Assembly (NCBI GenBank): GCA_030388725.1
Contig: CP128857.1
Coordinates: 992,001-1,056,000, forward strand
From: Prodigiosinella aquatilis
Lineage (GTDB): Bacteria > Pseudomonadota > Gammaproteobacteria > Enterobacterales > Enterobacteriaceae
Direction of reading: 5' to 3'
Length of the DNA: 64,000 nt
Shown: positions 40,408 through 50,356 of the stretch, piece by piece
Layout: every line of letters begins with the position of its first letter
How positions within the stretch are numbered: position 1 is the stretch's first letter
The notes under the pieces: model-generated
The model's database searches: none
Seen by the model: only the letters and a program-made list of their open reading frames with translations
What the model was told of the DNA's origin: nothing
Made by a program: the position numbers and the translations under genes

Positions 40408-42965
40408 AGTTTGGATTTATCGCTCATCCAACCTCGGTTGGTTTAAAACGCTATGTCAAAATGCTCGATTTATTACAGCGTAATTCGACGGAGTTGCATA
40501 GCGGGTACAAACGAGACCTTTGGCGCCGGGAAAACCTGGTCCCTTTCATGAACTTTGCCAAAATTACCTCAGCGACCGGCGCCACCTGTGAAGGGGTGAT
40601 CAAATACATGCCTCTGGTCGCGGATGAGATGCTGGCTGATGCCCGCGGCATTGCCAATCGTGTGGTGTCGGGTATCGAAGAACTGGTCGAGGATGGCGCT
40701 GAACTGGTCGGTTTAGGCGGCTTCACCTCCATCGTCGGGCGGCGTGGTGAAGCCACCGCCGAGAAATCACCGGTTCCGGTGACCTCTGGTAATTCGTTAA
40801 CCACCTATGCGGGTTACAAAGCGCTGATGCAGATTCAGTCCTGGCTGGATATTCAACCAGAGCAGGAGCCGGTTGCGATTGTCGGCTATCCGGGGTCCAT
40901 CTGTTTGGCGCTGAGCCAGCTATTGCTCGCCCAGGGTTTTTCCCTGCATTTGCTGCATCGGGCTGGCCATAAAGATAAAGACGAGTTGCTCAGCCATTTG
41001 CCGGAGCAGTATCGCTCACGCGTCACGTTGACCAGTGATCCCGAGGATTTATACCCGCGTTGTAAATTGTTTGTCGCCGCAACATCCGCCGGGGGCGTGA
41101 TTGACCCGTATAAACTGCAACCGGGGTCGGTCTTTATTGATGTGGCACTGCCCAGAGATATCAATTCTGACACGCGTCCCGATCGGGACGACATTTTGAT
41201 TATCGACGGCGGCTGCGTTACGGCCATCGATGCGGTCAAACTGGGTGGTGAGTCACTGAACGTCACCATTAAACAGCAATTGAATGGCTGTATGGCGGAA
41301 ACCATTGTTTTAGCATTGGAAAATCGCCGGGAAAATTTCTCGTTGGGCCGCTATCTGGCGCTGGATAAGGTGCTCGATATCGGGGAGCTTGCGGAAAAAC
41401 ATGGTTTTCTGGTCTATCCACTGGCCTCTTATGGTGAGCGGATTGATCGTCAACGGGTGATCAATCTCAAGCGTTACTATCACCATGATATTTATTCCGA
41501 TGAACCTGATACTGAACAACAGCCAGCGTCGCAGTTAGCCTTTATCGACGCGATTATTGCTCAGGATCCTGCCAGAGAAGATACTCTGGATCGTTACCAT
41601 CAGTTTATTAACCCGATGATGGTGGAATTTCTCAAACTGCAACACTGTGACAATGTATTCCGGCGGGCCTCGGGTACTCAGCTGTTTACCGCTGACGGCG
41701 AAGCCTTTCTGGATATGGTGGCCGGTTATGGTTGCATCAATCTGGGTCACAATCCACAACCGATCGTCGATGCGTTAAAAGCCTATCTCGATGCTCAGGG
41801 GCCCAATTTTATTCAGTATATTTCGATCCCCGAGCAAGCTGCCAAATTGGCCGAAGTGCTCTGCCATTTCGCCCCTGGCAATATGGGAAGAGTGTTCTTC
41901 AGTAATTCAGGGACGGAGGCGGTCGAGGCGGCAATGAAGCTGGCCAAAGCGTCGACGGGCAAAGCTGGCATTGCATATCTGAAAAATAGCTACCATGGCA
42001 AAACGCTGGGCGCGTTATCCATTACCGGACGAGAAAAACACCGCCGTCATTTTAAGCCACTGCTGGCGTCGATGATTGAAGTACCGTTTGCTGATATTGA
42101 GGCACTGCGGCAGACCTTAAGCCGTGATGACATCGGTGCGTTAATGATCGAACCGATTCAGGGTGAAGGCGGGGTCCATGTTCCTCCGCCTGGATATCTG
42201 CGAGCCGTTCAGGAGATCTGTCGCCAAACCGACACCTTACTGATGGTTGATGAAGTGCAAACTGGGTTGGGGCGCACCGGGAAGCTCTTTGCCTGTGAGT
42301 GGGAGGGGATCGAACCGGATGTACTGATGCTATCGAAATCACTGTCCGGCGGGGTAATGCCTATTGGCGCCACGCTATGTCGAGCCGATATTTGGCAACG
42401 GGCCTATGGCACCGCAGACCGCTTTTTGATGCACAGCTCGACCTTTGGCGGCGGGAATATCGCGGCGGTGGTGGCACTCAGTGCGTTAAGAGAAATTCTG
42501 GCTCAGGATCTGGTTGGGAACGCCGAGCGGCTGGGCACGTATTTTAAGCAGGCGCTTACCGATGTCGCTGCCCAATACCCCTTTGTGGCGGAAATCCGCG
42601 GACGCGGCTTGATGTTAGGGATCCAGTTCGATCAAACCTTCGCTGGTGCTGTTGATGCTTCGGCCCGCGAATTTGCCACCCGACTGCCTGGTGATTGGCA
42701 CACAACCTGGAAATTCCTGCCTGATCCGGTACAAGCCCACTTAAAGGCGGCGATGGAGCGTATGGAACAATCACTGGGTGAAATGTTCTGCATGAAATTT
42801 GTGACCAAGCTTTGCCAGGATCACAACATTCTGACCTTTATTACTGCCAACAGCTCAACCGTTATTCGAATTCAACCGCCACTGACCATCAGCAAAGCTG
42901 AGATCGATCGCTTTGTCAGTGCGTTTGCCACGGTGTGCGACGAGCTATCAACATTTTTAGAGTAA
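40404..42965 (+). CDS. pigE: PigE, reductase/class III aminotransferase of MAP synthesis
   Basis: The 853-residue two-domain protein has an N-terminal Rossmann part (about 1-350, with PVAIVGYPGSICLALSQLL) resembling acyl-[ACP] reductase-type domains, and a C-terminal class III aminotransferase (about 400-850) with FFSNSGTEAVEAAMKLAKAS, LMVDEVQTGLGRTGKLFACE and the PLP lysine in LSKSLSGGVMPIGA (Lys645). It aminates 3-acetyloctanal, and the product cyclises to H2MAP, the PigB substrate. The N-terminal domain may supply or recycle aldehyde. The start overlaps the pigD stop, and pigF follows 10 bp later. Confidence 0.95.
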   Translation: MKFGFIAHPTSVGLKRYVKMLDLLQRNSTELHSGYKRDLWRRENLVPFMNFAKITSATGATCEGVIKYMPLVADEMLADARGIANRVVSGIEELVEDGAELVGLGGFTSIVGRRGEATAEKSPVPVTSGNSLTTYAGYKALMQIQSWLDIQPEQEPVAIVGYPGSICLALSQLLLAQGFSLHLLHRAGHKDKDELLSHLPEQYRSRVTLTSDPEDLYPRCKLFVAATSAGGVIDPYKLQPGSVFIDVALPRDINSDTRPDRDDILIIDGGCVTAIDAVKLGGESLNVTIKQQLNGCMAETIVLALENRRENFSLGRYLALDKVLDIGELAEKHGFLVYPLASYGERIDRQRVINLKRYYHHDIYSDEPDTEQQPASQLAFIDAIIAQDPAREDTLDRYHQFINPMMVEFLKLQHCDNVFRRASGTQLFTADGEAFLDMVAGYGCINLGHNPQPIVDALKAYLDAQGPNFIQYISIPEQAAKLAEVLCHFAPGNMGRVFFSNSGTEAVEAAMKLAKASTGKAGIAYLKNSYHGKTLGALSITGREKHRRHFKPLLASMIEVPFADIEALRQTLSRDDIGALMIEPIQGEGGVHVPPPGYLRAVQEICRQTDTLLMVDEVQTGLGRTGKLFACEWEGIEPDVLMLSKSLSGGVMPIGATLCRADIWQRAYGTADRFLMHSSTFGGGNIAAVVALSALREILAQDLVGNAERLGTYFKQALTDVAAQYPFVAEIRGRGLMLGIQFDQTFAGAVDASAREFATRLPGDWHTTWKFLPDPVQAHLKAAMERMEQSLGEMFCMKFVTKLCQDHNILTFITANSSTVIRIQPPLTISKAEIDRFVSAFATVCDELSTFLE

Positions 42966-42975
42966 GGACGCTGAA

Positions 42976-44022
42976 ATGACATTAACCAAACAAGACGCAG
43001 TCAACCAGATGATGGGCTTTTTTCAGTCCAAAACGCTGATCACGGCGCTGTCATTAAAGTTGTTTGATCACCTGCGTGATCAGGATCGCAGCGCTAAACA
43101 GATGGCCGCATTACTCAACTGTCCCCTGCGTTCGAGCGAGCAGTTACTCATTGCCTTGCAAGCGATGGGATATCTTGAAAAACAGGACGGCCTTTACCAT
43201 TTGCCGCAGGAACACCGGGCGTTTTTGGTCAGCGATGAACCACAGTGGCTGGGATGGCTGGGCCGTCATATCGACACTTTTCTATACCCGCTATGGGGAG
43301 AGTTGAAAGCAGCTGTTGAAAACGATACCCACCAGCGGCAGACCGTCTTCGGCGATGATCGAAGCTGGTTCGATATTTTGTACCAGAACCCAGATGACGT
43401 AACTGATTTTCAGGAGTTTCTGGGAAAATTCGCCGCCCCCTTTATCGACGGGTTTATTCAGGATTATGACTTCTCACAGCATCAGGCATTTTTAGATATT
43501 GGCAGTGGGATTGGGAGTTTGCCTATCGCGGTAGCCAATGCCTATTCGGGCGTTAATCTGGCGATTTGCGAGCTGCCCCAAACGTCGGCGTTTTTGCGTG
43601 ACAAGTTGGTTCAGCAAGGTTACGGGCAGCGGATCCAGGTGCTTGAAGGGGATGTGATTAGCGGTGATCTGCCGATTGGTGATTATGACCTGATCCATCT
43701 GGGATGGATGCTGCATGACTACGCTCCTGAAACACAATTGATCATCTTGAAAAATATCTATGATGCGATGCCGGTCGGCGGTCGGTTTATCGCCTCTGAA
43801 ACGCCGCTGAATGCGGATAAATCAGGCCCTGAGTTTACCGCGCTACTTTCGCTAAACATGTTGGTATCCACCGATGGTGGTATCGAAAGCAGTCCTCAGG
43901 AGTATCTGTCCCGGTTTCATCAGGCAGGATTCAGCAATGCCCGGATCATGGATATATCCGGTCCTCGTACACTGATAGTCGGCGAGAAAACAACGCATAA
44001 CAACGGGAGTTCACAATGTTAG
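42976..44022 (+). CDS. pigF: PigF, S-adenosylmethionine O-methyltransferase (HBC to MBC)
   Basis: The 348-residue protein has the dimerisation/winged-helix N-terminus of class I O-methyltransferases (FFQSKTLITALSLKLFDHL, LNCPLRSSEQLLIALQAMGY) and a C-terminal Rossmann domain with SAM motif FLDIGSGIGSLPIAVAN and LIHLGWMLHDYAPETQL, which includes the catalytic histidine position. It methylates the hydroxyl of 4-hydroxy-2,2'-bipyrrole-5-carbaldehyde to give MBC, assisted by PigN. AAGGA precedes the start; its end overlaps pigG by seven bases. Confidence 0.95.
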   Translation: MTLTKQDAVNQMMGFFQSKTLITALSLKLFDHLRDQDRSAKQMAALLNCPLRSSEQLLIALQAMGYLEKQDGLYHLPQEHRAFLVSDEPQWLGWLGRHIDTFLYPLWGELKAAVENDTHQRQTVFGDDRSWFDILYQNPDDVTDFQEFLGKFAAPFIDGFIQDYDFSQHQAFLDIGSGIGSLPIAVANAYSGVNLAICELPQTSAFLRDKLVQQGYGQRIQVLEGDVISGDLPIGDYDLIHLGWMLHDYAPETQLIILKNIYDAMPVGGRFIASETPLNADKSGPEFTALLSLNMLVSTDGGIESSPQEYLSRFHQAGFSNARIMDISGPRTLIVGEKTTHNNGSSQC

Positions 44023-44279
44023 AAAGTAAATTGATAAACCATATCGCTACTCAGTTTTTGGATGGTGAGAAGGATGGCCTGGATAGCCAAACGCCCTTGT
44101 TTGAGCTGAATATAGTTGATTCGGCGGCGATTTTTGATCTGGTGGATTTTTTAAGACAAGAGAGCAAGGTCTCGATTGGCATGCAAGAGATTCACCCGGC
44201 AAATTTCGCCACCGTGCAGAGCATGGTTGAGCTGGTGCAGCGGCTGAAGGCGCATCCGGAGCAGGGAGGTGCGGCATGA
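44016..44279 (+). CDS. pigG: PigG, peptidyl carrier protein
   Basis: The 87-residue carrier has the attachment sequence LFELNIVDSAAIFDLVDFL, with Ser36 as the phosphopantetheine site. PigI loads L-proline on it and PigA oxidises the prolyl group to pyrrolyl. It must be activated by the phosphopantetheinyl transferase PigL. It overlaps pigF by seven and pigH by four bases, so translation is coupled to both. Confidence 0.94.
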   Translation: MLESKLINHIATQFLDGEKDGLDSQTPLFELNIVDSAAIFDLVDFLRQESKVSIGMQEIHPANFATVQSMVELVQRLKAHPEQGGAA

Positions 44280-46240
44280 ACGATGTAACGACCGAGACCT
44301 ATGAAACCCTGAAACAATCTGTATTGCACACTTTCGCGCGATTGACCGGATACAACGTGTCGGATCTATCGTTAACCAGCCATTTGGAAAATGATCTGGG
44401 GGTGGATTCCATCGCACTGGCAGAGATTGTTGTTTTGCTGTGCAGGCAGTTTCAGCTTAATACGCCATTGTTGATTCAGGATATAAACACCATCCAGGAC
44501 GCGCTTGACGGTATTTTGCAACGCGAGTTTCAATTGTCGGAAAAAGTCGAGCCGACAGCAATTGCTCTCTCCGGGGATGCTGACCTTTGGCTTGGCAATC
44601 TTGTCTGTCAGATCTTTGCCAATCATAGTGGTTATGATGTCAATGAGCTGGTGCTGGATGCTGGAATCGAAAGTGATCTGAAGATTGACTCGGTGTCGGT
44701 GGCGTCCGCTCAGAGTGAACTACTCGATACGCTGCAATTAAATAGCGAAACTGCCATCGCGAACTGCAACACGCTGTCTGCGCTGAAGCAGTGTTTAGCG
44801 GCGTGTCTGGTGCAAGAAAAAGGTCAGGATTGGTTTGAACAACGCGGGAAAGGGCAATCCGCCCCCGTCAATGACCATGATGATGCCGACACGACGGTAG
44901 AGGTGACCCCGCCAACAGCGACATCCGCCGCGATCAATGCCGAGATCGGCGATCCACGCACCATGCGTGATTTTGTGGGGATAGAGCATCCGGATATTTT
45001 CCACAAGGCGCGGGAGTTTCATCTTTTTTACCAGGATAAAAAGAAGCGGCAGCTCTATTTCTATGGCATGCCACTGGAAACGCCGTGTAAAAACCGGGCC
45101 GTCATGTTTGATGAAGCGACCGGTCAACACCGTGAGTTTTTAATGTTCGGCTCCAACAGCTATCTGGGATTGTCGAATCATCCGGAAATCATTCATGCAA
45201 TTCAGGATGCGGCCAGCTTATATGGAGCCACCAATACCGGCTGTCGTATTATCGCCGGCAGTAATGTGCTGCATTTAGAGCTGGAGCGCAAACTGGCCAA
45301 ACTTAAAGGCCGTGATGATTGCATTGTGTATCCTTCCGGTTACTCGGCTAATTTGGGCTGCATCTCGGCGCTGACCAGCAGACACGATTTGGTGTTTACT
45401 GATGCCATCAATCACATGAGTATTCAGGATGGCTGTAAGCTGGCTGGCGCGCAACGCAAGATCTACAACCACTCCCTGACGAGTCTGGAAAAATCCCTGG
45501 CTAAATATGCCGATCATCCTGGCGGTAAACTGATTGTGACCGATGGGGTGTTCAGTATGCATGGCGATATTGTCGACCTGCCCAGGTTGATGAAGCTAGC
45601 CGAACGTTACGGCGCACGTGTGCTGGTGGATGATGCGCACTCCACGGGAGTTTTAGGGAAAACCGGGGCCGGAACATCCGAACACTTCAATATGAAAGGT
45701 CAGGTGGATCTGGAACTGGGAACCATGAGTAAAGCGCTGTCCGGTCTGGGCGGTTATGTCTGTGGTGATGGCGACGTGGTTGAGTATTTACGCTTTTATT
45801 CCAACTCCTATGTTTTTGCCGCCACTATTCCGGCACCCGTGGCGGCGGGGGTGATCGCCTCAATTGATGTGATGCTGCGTGAACCTGAGCGTTTAGCCAA
45901 ACTGTGGGACAATATTTACTATTTCCGTACTCGATTACTTAATGCCGGTTTTGATCTTGAGAACTCTGATTCGGCCATTATTCCGATTGTGGTCGGCGAT
46001 GATGCCAAGACGCTTTTCTTTGGTCGTGCGGTTCGGGCGCGGGGAATGTTTTGTCAGACGGTCGTTTTCCCCGGTGTTAGTGTGGGAGATGCGCGTTTAC
46101 GCATCAGCATCACCTCCGAACATACCCGGGAAGATTTGGACGAGGCGTATGCGATCCTGGTGGCATCGGCTCTGGAAGTCGGCGTGCCGGTTAATGTATC
46201 CGCTCATCAGGAAGAGAACGCGAGTGTCGCGGAGGCTTAA
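44276..46240 (+). CDS. pigH: PigH, 4-hydroxy-2,2'-bipyrrole-5-methanol synthase (2 ACP + PLP domain)
   Basis: The 654-residue protein has two N-terminal carrier domains with serines at residue 45 (NDLGVDSIAL) and residue 139 (SDLKIDSVSV), and a C-terminal alpha-oxoamine synthase domain with MFGSNSYLGLSNHPE, VLVDDAHSTGVLGKTGAG and the PLP lysine at 486 in LGTMSKALSGLGGY. The carriers hold malonyl units, which PigJ condenses with the pyrrolyl group; the PLP domain then condenses with serine and decarboxylates to form the second ring. It sits in the pigG-pigH-pigI coupled block with a 3-bp gap to pigI. Confidence 0.96.
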   Translation: MNDVTTETYETLKQSVLHTFARLTGYNVSDLSLTSHLENDLGVDSIALAEIVVLLCRQFQLNTPLLIQDINTIQDALDGILQREFQLSEKVEPTAIALSGDADLWLGNLVCQIFANHSGYDVNELVLDAGIESDLKIDSVSVASAQSELLDTLQLNSETAIANCNTLSALKQCLAACLVQEKGQDWFEQRGKGQSAPVNDHDDADTTVEVTPPTATSAAINAEIGDPRTMRDFVGIEHPDIFHKAREFHLFYQDKKKRQLYFYGMPLETPCKNRAVMFDEATGQHREFLMFGSNSYLGLSNHPEIIHAIQDAASLYGATNTGCRIIAGSNVLHLELERKLAKLKGRDDCIVYPSGYSANLGCISALTSRHDLVFTDAINHMSIQDGCKLAGAQRKIYNHSLTSLEKSLAKYADHPGGKLIVTDGVFSMHGDIVDLPRLMKLAERYGARVLVDDAHSTGVLGKTGAGTSEHFNMKGQVDLELGTMSKALSGLGGYVCGDGDVVEYLRFYSNSYVFAATIPAPVAAGVIASIDVMLREPERLAKLWDNIYYFRTRLLNAGFDLENSDSAIIPIVVGDDAKTLFFGRAVRARGMFCQTVVFPGVSVGDARLRISITSEHTREDLDEAYAILVASALEVGVPVNVSAHQEENASVAEA

Positions 46241-46243
46241 CCG

Positions 46244-47719
46244 ATGACAATATCCATTTCCGTGATTATCGACAGTCTCATCAGGCACGCCCAACAAACG
46301 CCAGAACGGACAGCATTGTTGTGCGGTGATCAACACTGGAATTATCGGCAATTGGTCACTCGTGCTCATGTTATGGCCTCGGCCTTGCAACAAGCCGGAT
46401 TATCGGGTCAGGCTATTTTGCTTAATTTGCCGAAAAGTCTGGATGCGGTTGCGGCGATGTATGCTACCTGGCTAAGTGGTAACCACTACATTCCCATTGA
46501 CTATAGTCAGCCGTCATCGCGTATTGAACGCATTATTGCCGCCGCCGCCCCGGCGTTGATTATTGATACAGCGTGGTTAGCCACACTCGATAGCCAACTC
46601 TCTTTCGATGCGGAGCAACCGGTTGGGCGTGTGGTGTACCGCAATCCCATCGCGGCCATTTTATATACATCAGGCTCAACAGGTACGCCGAAAGGGGTGC
46701 AAATCAGCCACGAAATGCTGGGCTTTTTTATCCAGTGGGCGGTGCGGGATACGCAACTGACAGCGCAGGATGTTCTGTCCAATCACGCCAGTTTTGCATT
46801 TGATTTAAGTACCTTTGACCTGTTTGCCAGTGCTTATGTTGGTGCTGCCACCTGGATTATTCGCGAAAGCGAACAGAAAGATTGCACCGCGTTGGCACAG
46901 GGGCTGCAAAGGCATGCGGTGTCGGTGTGGTACAGTGTGCCTTCCATTTTAGCCATGCTGGAAAAAAGTACACTGTTGAACCCGACGCTCGGTCAATCTC
47001 TGCGGCAAGTCATTTTCGCTGGCGAGCCCTATCCGGTCACGGCGTTAAAACGGCTCTTGCCTTGTTTGCCTCAGCCATGCCGGGTCAGTAACTGGTATGG
47101 CCCCACAGAAACCAATGTCTGCGTGGCCTATGCGATTGATCGGGCGCGACTGGCTATGTTGAAACAGGTGCCGATTGGACTTCCCCTTGAAGGACTAACG
47201 GCACAGCTCGAAGATGAAAATGGTGACCGACATCCGCTGACGGCACAACTGCGCTTAAGCGGTGAGTTGCTGATCAGTGGGCCGTGTGTGACGCCGGGCT
47301 ACAGCAATGTGGTCGTTCCCCGGCAGGCCGCTTTGCATCAACGTCAATGCCATGCCACCGGAGACTGGGTAGAGATGACGCCAGAGGGGCTGGTATTCCG
47401 TGGTCGTATTGATGATATGGTCAAAATCAATGGTTATCGAGTGGAGTTAGGCGAGATTGAGTCGGTACTTCATCAGCATCCGGCGATTGATCGGGCGGCG
47501 CTATGTGTCGAACTTGGAGATCTCCGGCAGACGTTAATCATGGTGATCAGTCTACAGACTGGCGCGGTGCCGCCGGGTTTGCTGGAATTAAAACAGTTCC
47601 TGCAACAGAAACTTCCGTCTTATATGATCCCCAATAAGCTGGTGATCACCGAGAGTTTGCCGGTTAACGCCAATGGCAAGGTTGATCGTAAGCAGTTAGC
47701 CGGGGTGATCGCGGTATGA
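46244..47719 (+). CDS. pigI: PigI, L-prolyl-AMP ligase
   Basis: The 491-residue adenylation enzyme activates L-proline and loads it on PigG. Core motifs are visible: AILYTSGSTGTPKGVQISH (A3), NHASFAFDLSTFDLF, NWYGPTETNVCVAY (A5), ATGDWVEMTPEGLVFRGRID (A7) and the lysine in NANGKVDRKQLA (A10). It is a stand-alone A domain like those of other pyrrole-making clusters. It overlaps pigJ by four bases. Confidence 0.95.
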   Translation: MTISISVIIDSLIRHAQQTPERTALLCGDQHWNYRQLVTRAHVMASALQQAGLSGQAILLNLPKSLDAVAAMYATWLSGNHYIPIDYSQPSSRIERIIAAAAPALIIDTAWLATLDSQLSFDAEQPVGRVVYRNPIAAILYTSGSTGTPKGVQISHEMLGFFIQWAVRDTQLTAQDVLSNHASFAFDLSTFDLFASAYVGAATWIIRESEQKDCTALAQGLQRHAVSVWYSVPSILAMLEKSTLLNPTLGQSLRQVIFAGEPYPVTALKRLLPCLPQPCRVSNWYGPTETNVCVAYAIDRARLAMLKQVPIGLPLEGLTAQLEDENGDRHPLTAQLRLSGELLISGPCVTPGYSNVVVPRQAALHQRQCHATGDWVEMTPEGLVFRGRIDDMVKINGYRVELGEIESVLHQHPAIDRAALCVELGDLRQTLIMVISLQTGAVPPGLLELKQFLQQKLPSYMIPNKLVITESLPVNANGKVDRKQLAGVIAV

Positions 47720-50028
47720 GTAATGATAAACACATCGCACCACTGGCGGTGGTCAGCATGGGTTGCGTGTTGCCCGGTGTTGACCATTTTCGGGCGCTAG
47801 ACACTATTGCGGATTGGGAAATGATGTTTCGGTCAGCGTCTCCGCTGGCGTGGAGCGAGACATCTCGACCAATTCAAGGTCGGCAGGTGGATGATTCCGG
47901 GTTTGATTTTAAAAAGTTTTCTATTCCGCCTTTATTCAGGAAAGCCGTTAGCCGGGAAACCCGTCTGGCACTGCGGGCTGCCGAAGATGCTCTGGCGGGG
48001 CTGGTGCTGCCGGAATCACTACGTGACTGCTGCGATCAGTTTTGTGCTATTCACCTGGGCAGTGATGCCGCCTACCGCAATGCGACGAAAGTGAGCGCGT
48101 TACGGGCATTAGCCGAAAAACTTCAGGCACAAGGTTGCTCGGCGGCGGAGGTGATGCGTCGGCTTGACGACTATAAACAACCGTTGGCGGAGTCGCTTGG
48201 GTGTTCATCCCATGATCGGGTGGGGGAAATGGCCTCCAGCATTCCTGCGCGAATCGCTCACTTTGCTCATACGCGCGGTAAATGTCAGACCCTCGACGGT
48301 GCTGACAAGGGCGGGCTACGTTTATTGCAACTGGCTCAGGACTGTTTTCGCTATCATGACAGCCAGATGGCGGTGTTGACTTCTGTTCAATGTTTTCACC
48401 ATCGTCCCCAGGCGTACATGCTGCTCGAACAAGGGGTATCGCAAGATGTCTGTTGGCTGGAAGGGGCGATCAGTCTGGTGGTGTGTCCCCTCGCGGTGGC
48501 ACATGAGCAAGGGTGGCCCGTACTGACCCAACTCGGGGATGTTGTGACCACCCATGATGGGGCGCCGCAACCTGAGGCAGACCATCCAGCTGCGTTGTAC
48601 TTTGCCGGAGCCAACCAGGTTTTTTGCCAGATCGTTGAGATGATGCTGTGCCAGCATCAAAGTTGTGAAGGCCGGTCCTTTACTGGCGGGCGTTGGCAGG
48701 TCAACGTAGCGCAAACGCAGTCATTGACTCCCGCCGTGGATGACCGTGTCGCGATTGTCGACTATCAACCGATTACTGGTCAGGGATTGGACAAATCACA
48801 GTTTTGGCAGACGCTGGAGCAGGGTGAAGATGCGTTGCGGGAGCATAGTCCGGCGCAGCTTAATGCTGAGGCGTTTGTGCGCACCACCCAACAAAAACTC
48901 AGTACCTATATTCATCGTACGATGAGTTTCCCAGCGCATTCTCCCAGTGAAGTGGCGTTGAAAAAACCGATGATGCCGGCTAAAAAACAGCGCCTGGATG
49001 TGACGCAATTGTATGCGCTGAATAGCTGCCATTCCTGGTCTGAAAAGATTCGCCAGTTCGAGCGTGTGGCGATCATCGTTGCCAGTAATTTGTCGTTAAG
49101 CGCGGATCGGCTACAGGCTATGAGGGCATTATGGTCCGGCCTGCCGGGTTCAGAAGGAGCAATCCCTCTGCCTGAGCTGCCTTCGATTAACCACTGGAGT
49201 TGGTACGGTGCCTGCGGCATCGGGACAGCACAGCTTTTGGCGCAATATTTTGGCATTAGCGCTGATTGCTATGCGGTGGAAGCCGCTTGTGCCAGTTCGC
49301 TGGCCGCAGTGCATGATGCGGTCAGGGCACTGCAAGCGGGACGTTATGACGCGGTGATTGTTGGCGGCATCGAAACGGCGACATTAGAGCGGGATCTGGT
49401 GTTGTGCAGCGCGCAGATGATGCTTTCGGTCTCGCGTATTCGCCCGTTTTCACAAGGCGCTGACGGGTTTACGCCGGGAGATGGCGGCGGTTTTGTTATG
49501 CTGACCCATCACCCTGTACCTCTGGCGATTGCCACCATTGAAGCGATATCGGGTTCTTGCGATAGCTGTTCCATGACGGCGCCAGATCCATTGGGGCAGG
49601 CGTTGGCGATCAAGAAAACCCTGAGTCTGATCACCATCGATGCCCAAACAGTGCAATATCTTGAAGCACACGGTACCGGAACCGAACTTGGGGATAAATC
49701 GGAAGTGATGTCACTGAAGTACAGTTACCACCGTGACAAGCATTCACCGCTGTATATTGGGTCGGCGAAGTACAACTTCGGTCACTGTTTCGCCGGTGCT
49801 GGCGCGCTCAGTTTGTGTAAAGTGTTGAGCGCATTCGAACATGAGCGGATCCCCCCCACGCCAGTGTCTGAACTCAATGTTGATTTACCCTTGGGCGATG
49901 TCCCGGCGGAGGTGCCGCAACGGGCCATACCCTGGCGGCTGTCTGAGGATGGTCAACGCAAGGCGGCGATCAACGCCTTTGGTACCGGCGGTATTAACTA
50001 TCACCTTGTCATCAGACAATCGTCTTAA
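47716..50028 (+). CDS. pigJ: PigJ, tandem ketosynthase of the bipyrrole branch
   Basis: The 770-residue protein contains two ketosynthase-type halves. The second (about 390-770) is complete: AVEAACASSLAAVHDAVRAL with nucleophile Cys525, EAHGTGTELGDKSEV and KYNFGHCFAGAGALSL. The first half has the fold pattern (IPARIAHFAHTRGKCQTLDG) but at the nucleophile position reads GADKGG, so Asp197 replaces the cysteine; it is probably structural or chain-length-like. PigJ condenses pyrrolyl-S-PigG with malonyl on PigH to start the second ring. It is followed 13 bp later by pigK. Confidence 0.95.
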   Translation: MSNDKHIAPLAVVSMGCVLPGVDHFRALDTIADWEMMFRSASPLAWSETSRPIQGRQVDDSGFDFKKFSIPPLFRKAVSRETRLALRAAEDALAGLVLPESLRDCCDQFCAIHLGSDAAYRNATKVSALRALAEKLQAQGCSAAEVMRRLDDYKQPLAESLGCSSHDRVGEMASSIPARIAHFAHTRGKCQTLDGADKGGLRLLQLAQDCFRYHDSQMAVLTSVQCFHHRPQAYMLLEQGVSQDVCWLEGAISLVVCPLAVAHEQGWPVLTQLGDVVTTHDGAPQPEADHPAALYFAGANQVFCQIVEMMLCQHQSCEGRSFTGGRWQVNVAQTQSLTPAVDDRVAIVDYQPITGQGLDKSQFWQTLEQGEDALREHSPAQLNAEAFVRTTQQKLSTYIHRTMSFPAHSPSEVALKKPMMPAKKQRLDVTQLYALNSCHSWSEKIRQFERVAIIVASNLSLSADRLQAMRALWSGLPGSEGAIPLPELPSINHWSWYGACGIGTAQLLAQYFGISADCYAVEAACASSLAAVHDAVRALQAGRYDAVIVGGIETATLERDLVLCSAQMMLSVSRIRPFSQGADGFTPGDGGGFVMLTHHPVPLAIATIEAISGSCDSCSMTAPDPLGQALAIKKTLSLITIDAQTVQYLEAHGTGTELGDKSEVMSLKYSYHRDKHSPLYIGSAKYNFGHCFAGAGALSLCKVLSAFEHERIPPTPVSELNVDLPLGDVPAEVPQRAIPWRLSEDGQRKAAINAFGTGGINYHLVIRQSS

Positions 50029-50041
50029 AAAGGAAGTGTAG

Positions 50042-50356
50042 ATGAAGGTTATCGTCCATAAAATTCGCCTGAAAGATATTACTCAGCGTTCGGCATTTCG
50101 TCATTGGGTTGAAACCACGGATTATTGCGCTTGCGAGAGTCTTGACGCCGTATTGGCCTTTGAAGTGGTTGAGGTCAGTCAGGTGGCGGAAGCGCCATTT
50201 CATTTTATTGAGATTATTCACATAAGCTCGATGGACGCCTTTGCACAAGAGATGCAAACCCCGCTTTTTCAAAGACTGGTGAGCCAGTTTGATCAACTGG
50301 CTGAGGTGGTTGAGGAGATAGCGGGTGAGCGGATCGCCGATGGTTATCCATCATAA
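50042..50356 (+). CDS. pigK: PigK, small protein of unknown role in prodigiosin synthesis
   Basis: The 104-residue protein has no recognised enzyme motif. It looks like a ferredoxin-like alpha/beta small domain (KVIVHKIRLKDITQRSAFRH; ESLDAVLAFEVVEVSQVAEA). PigK homologues are found in all known pig clusters and are thought to help bipyrrole assembly, perhaps as chaperone. It starts behind AAGGAAG and its end overlaps the start of pigL by 32 bases, an unusually long overlap. Confidence 0.9.
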   Translation: MKVIVHKIRLKDITQRSAFRHWVETTDYCACESLDAVLAFEVVEVSQVAEAPFHFIEIIHISSMDAFAQEMQTPLFQRLVSQFDQLAEVVEEIAGERIADGYPS

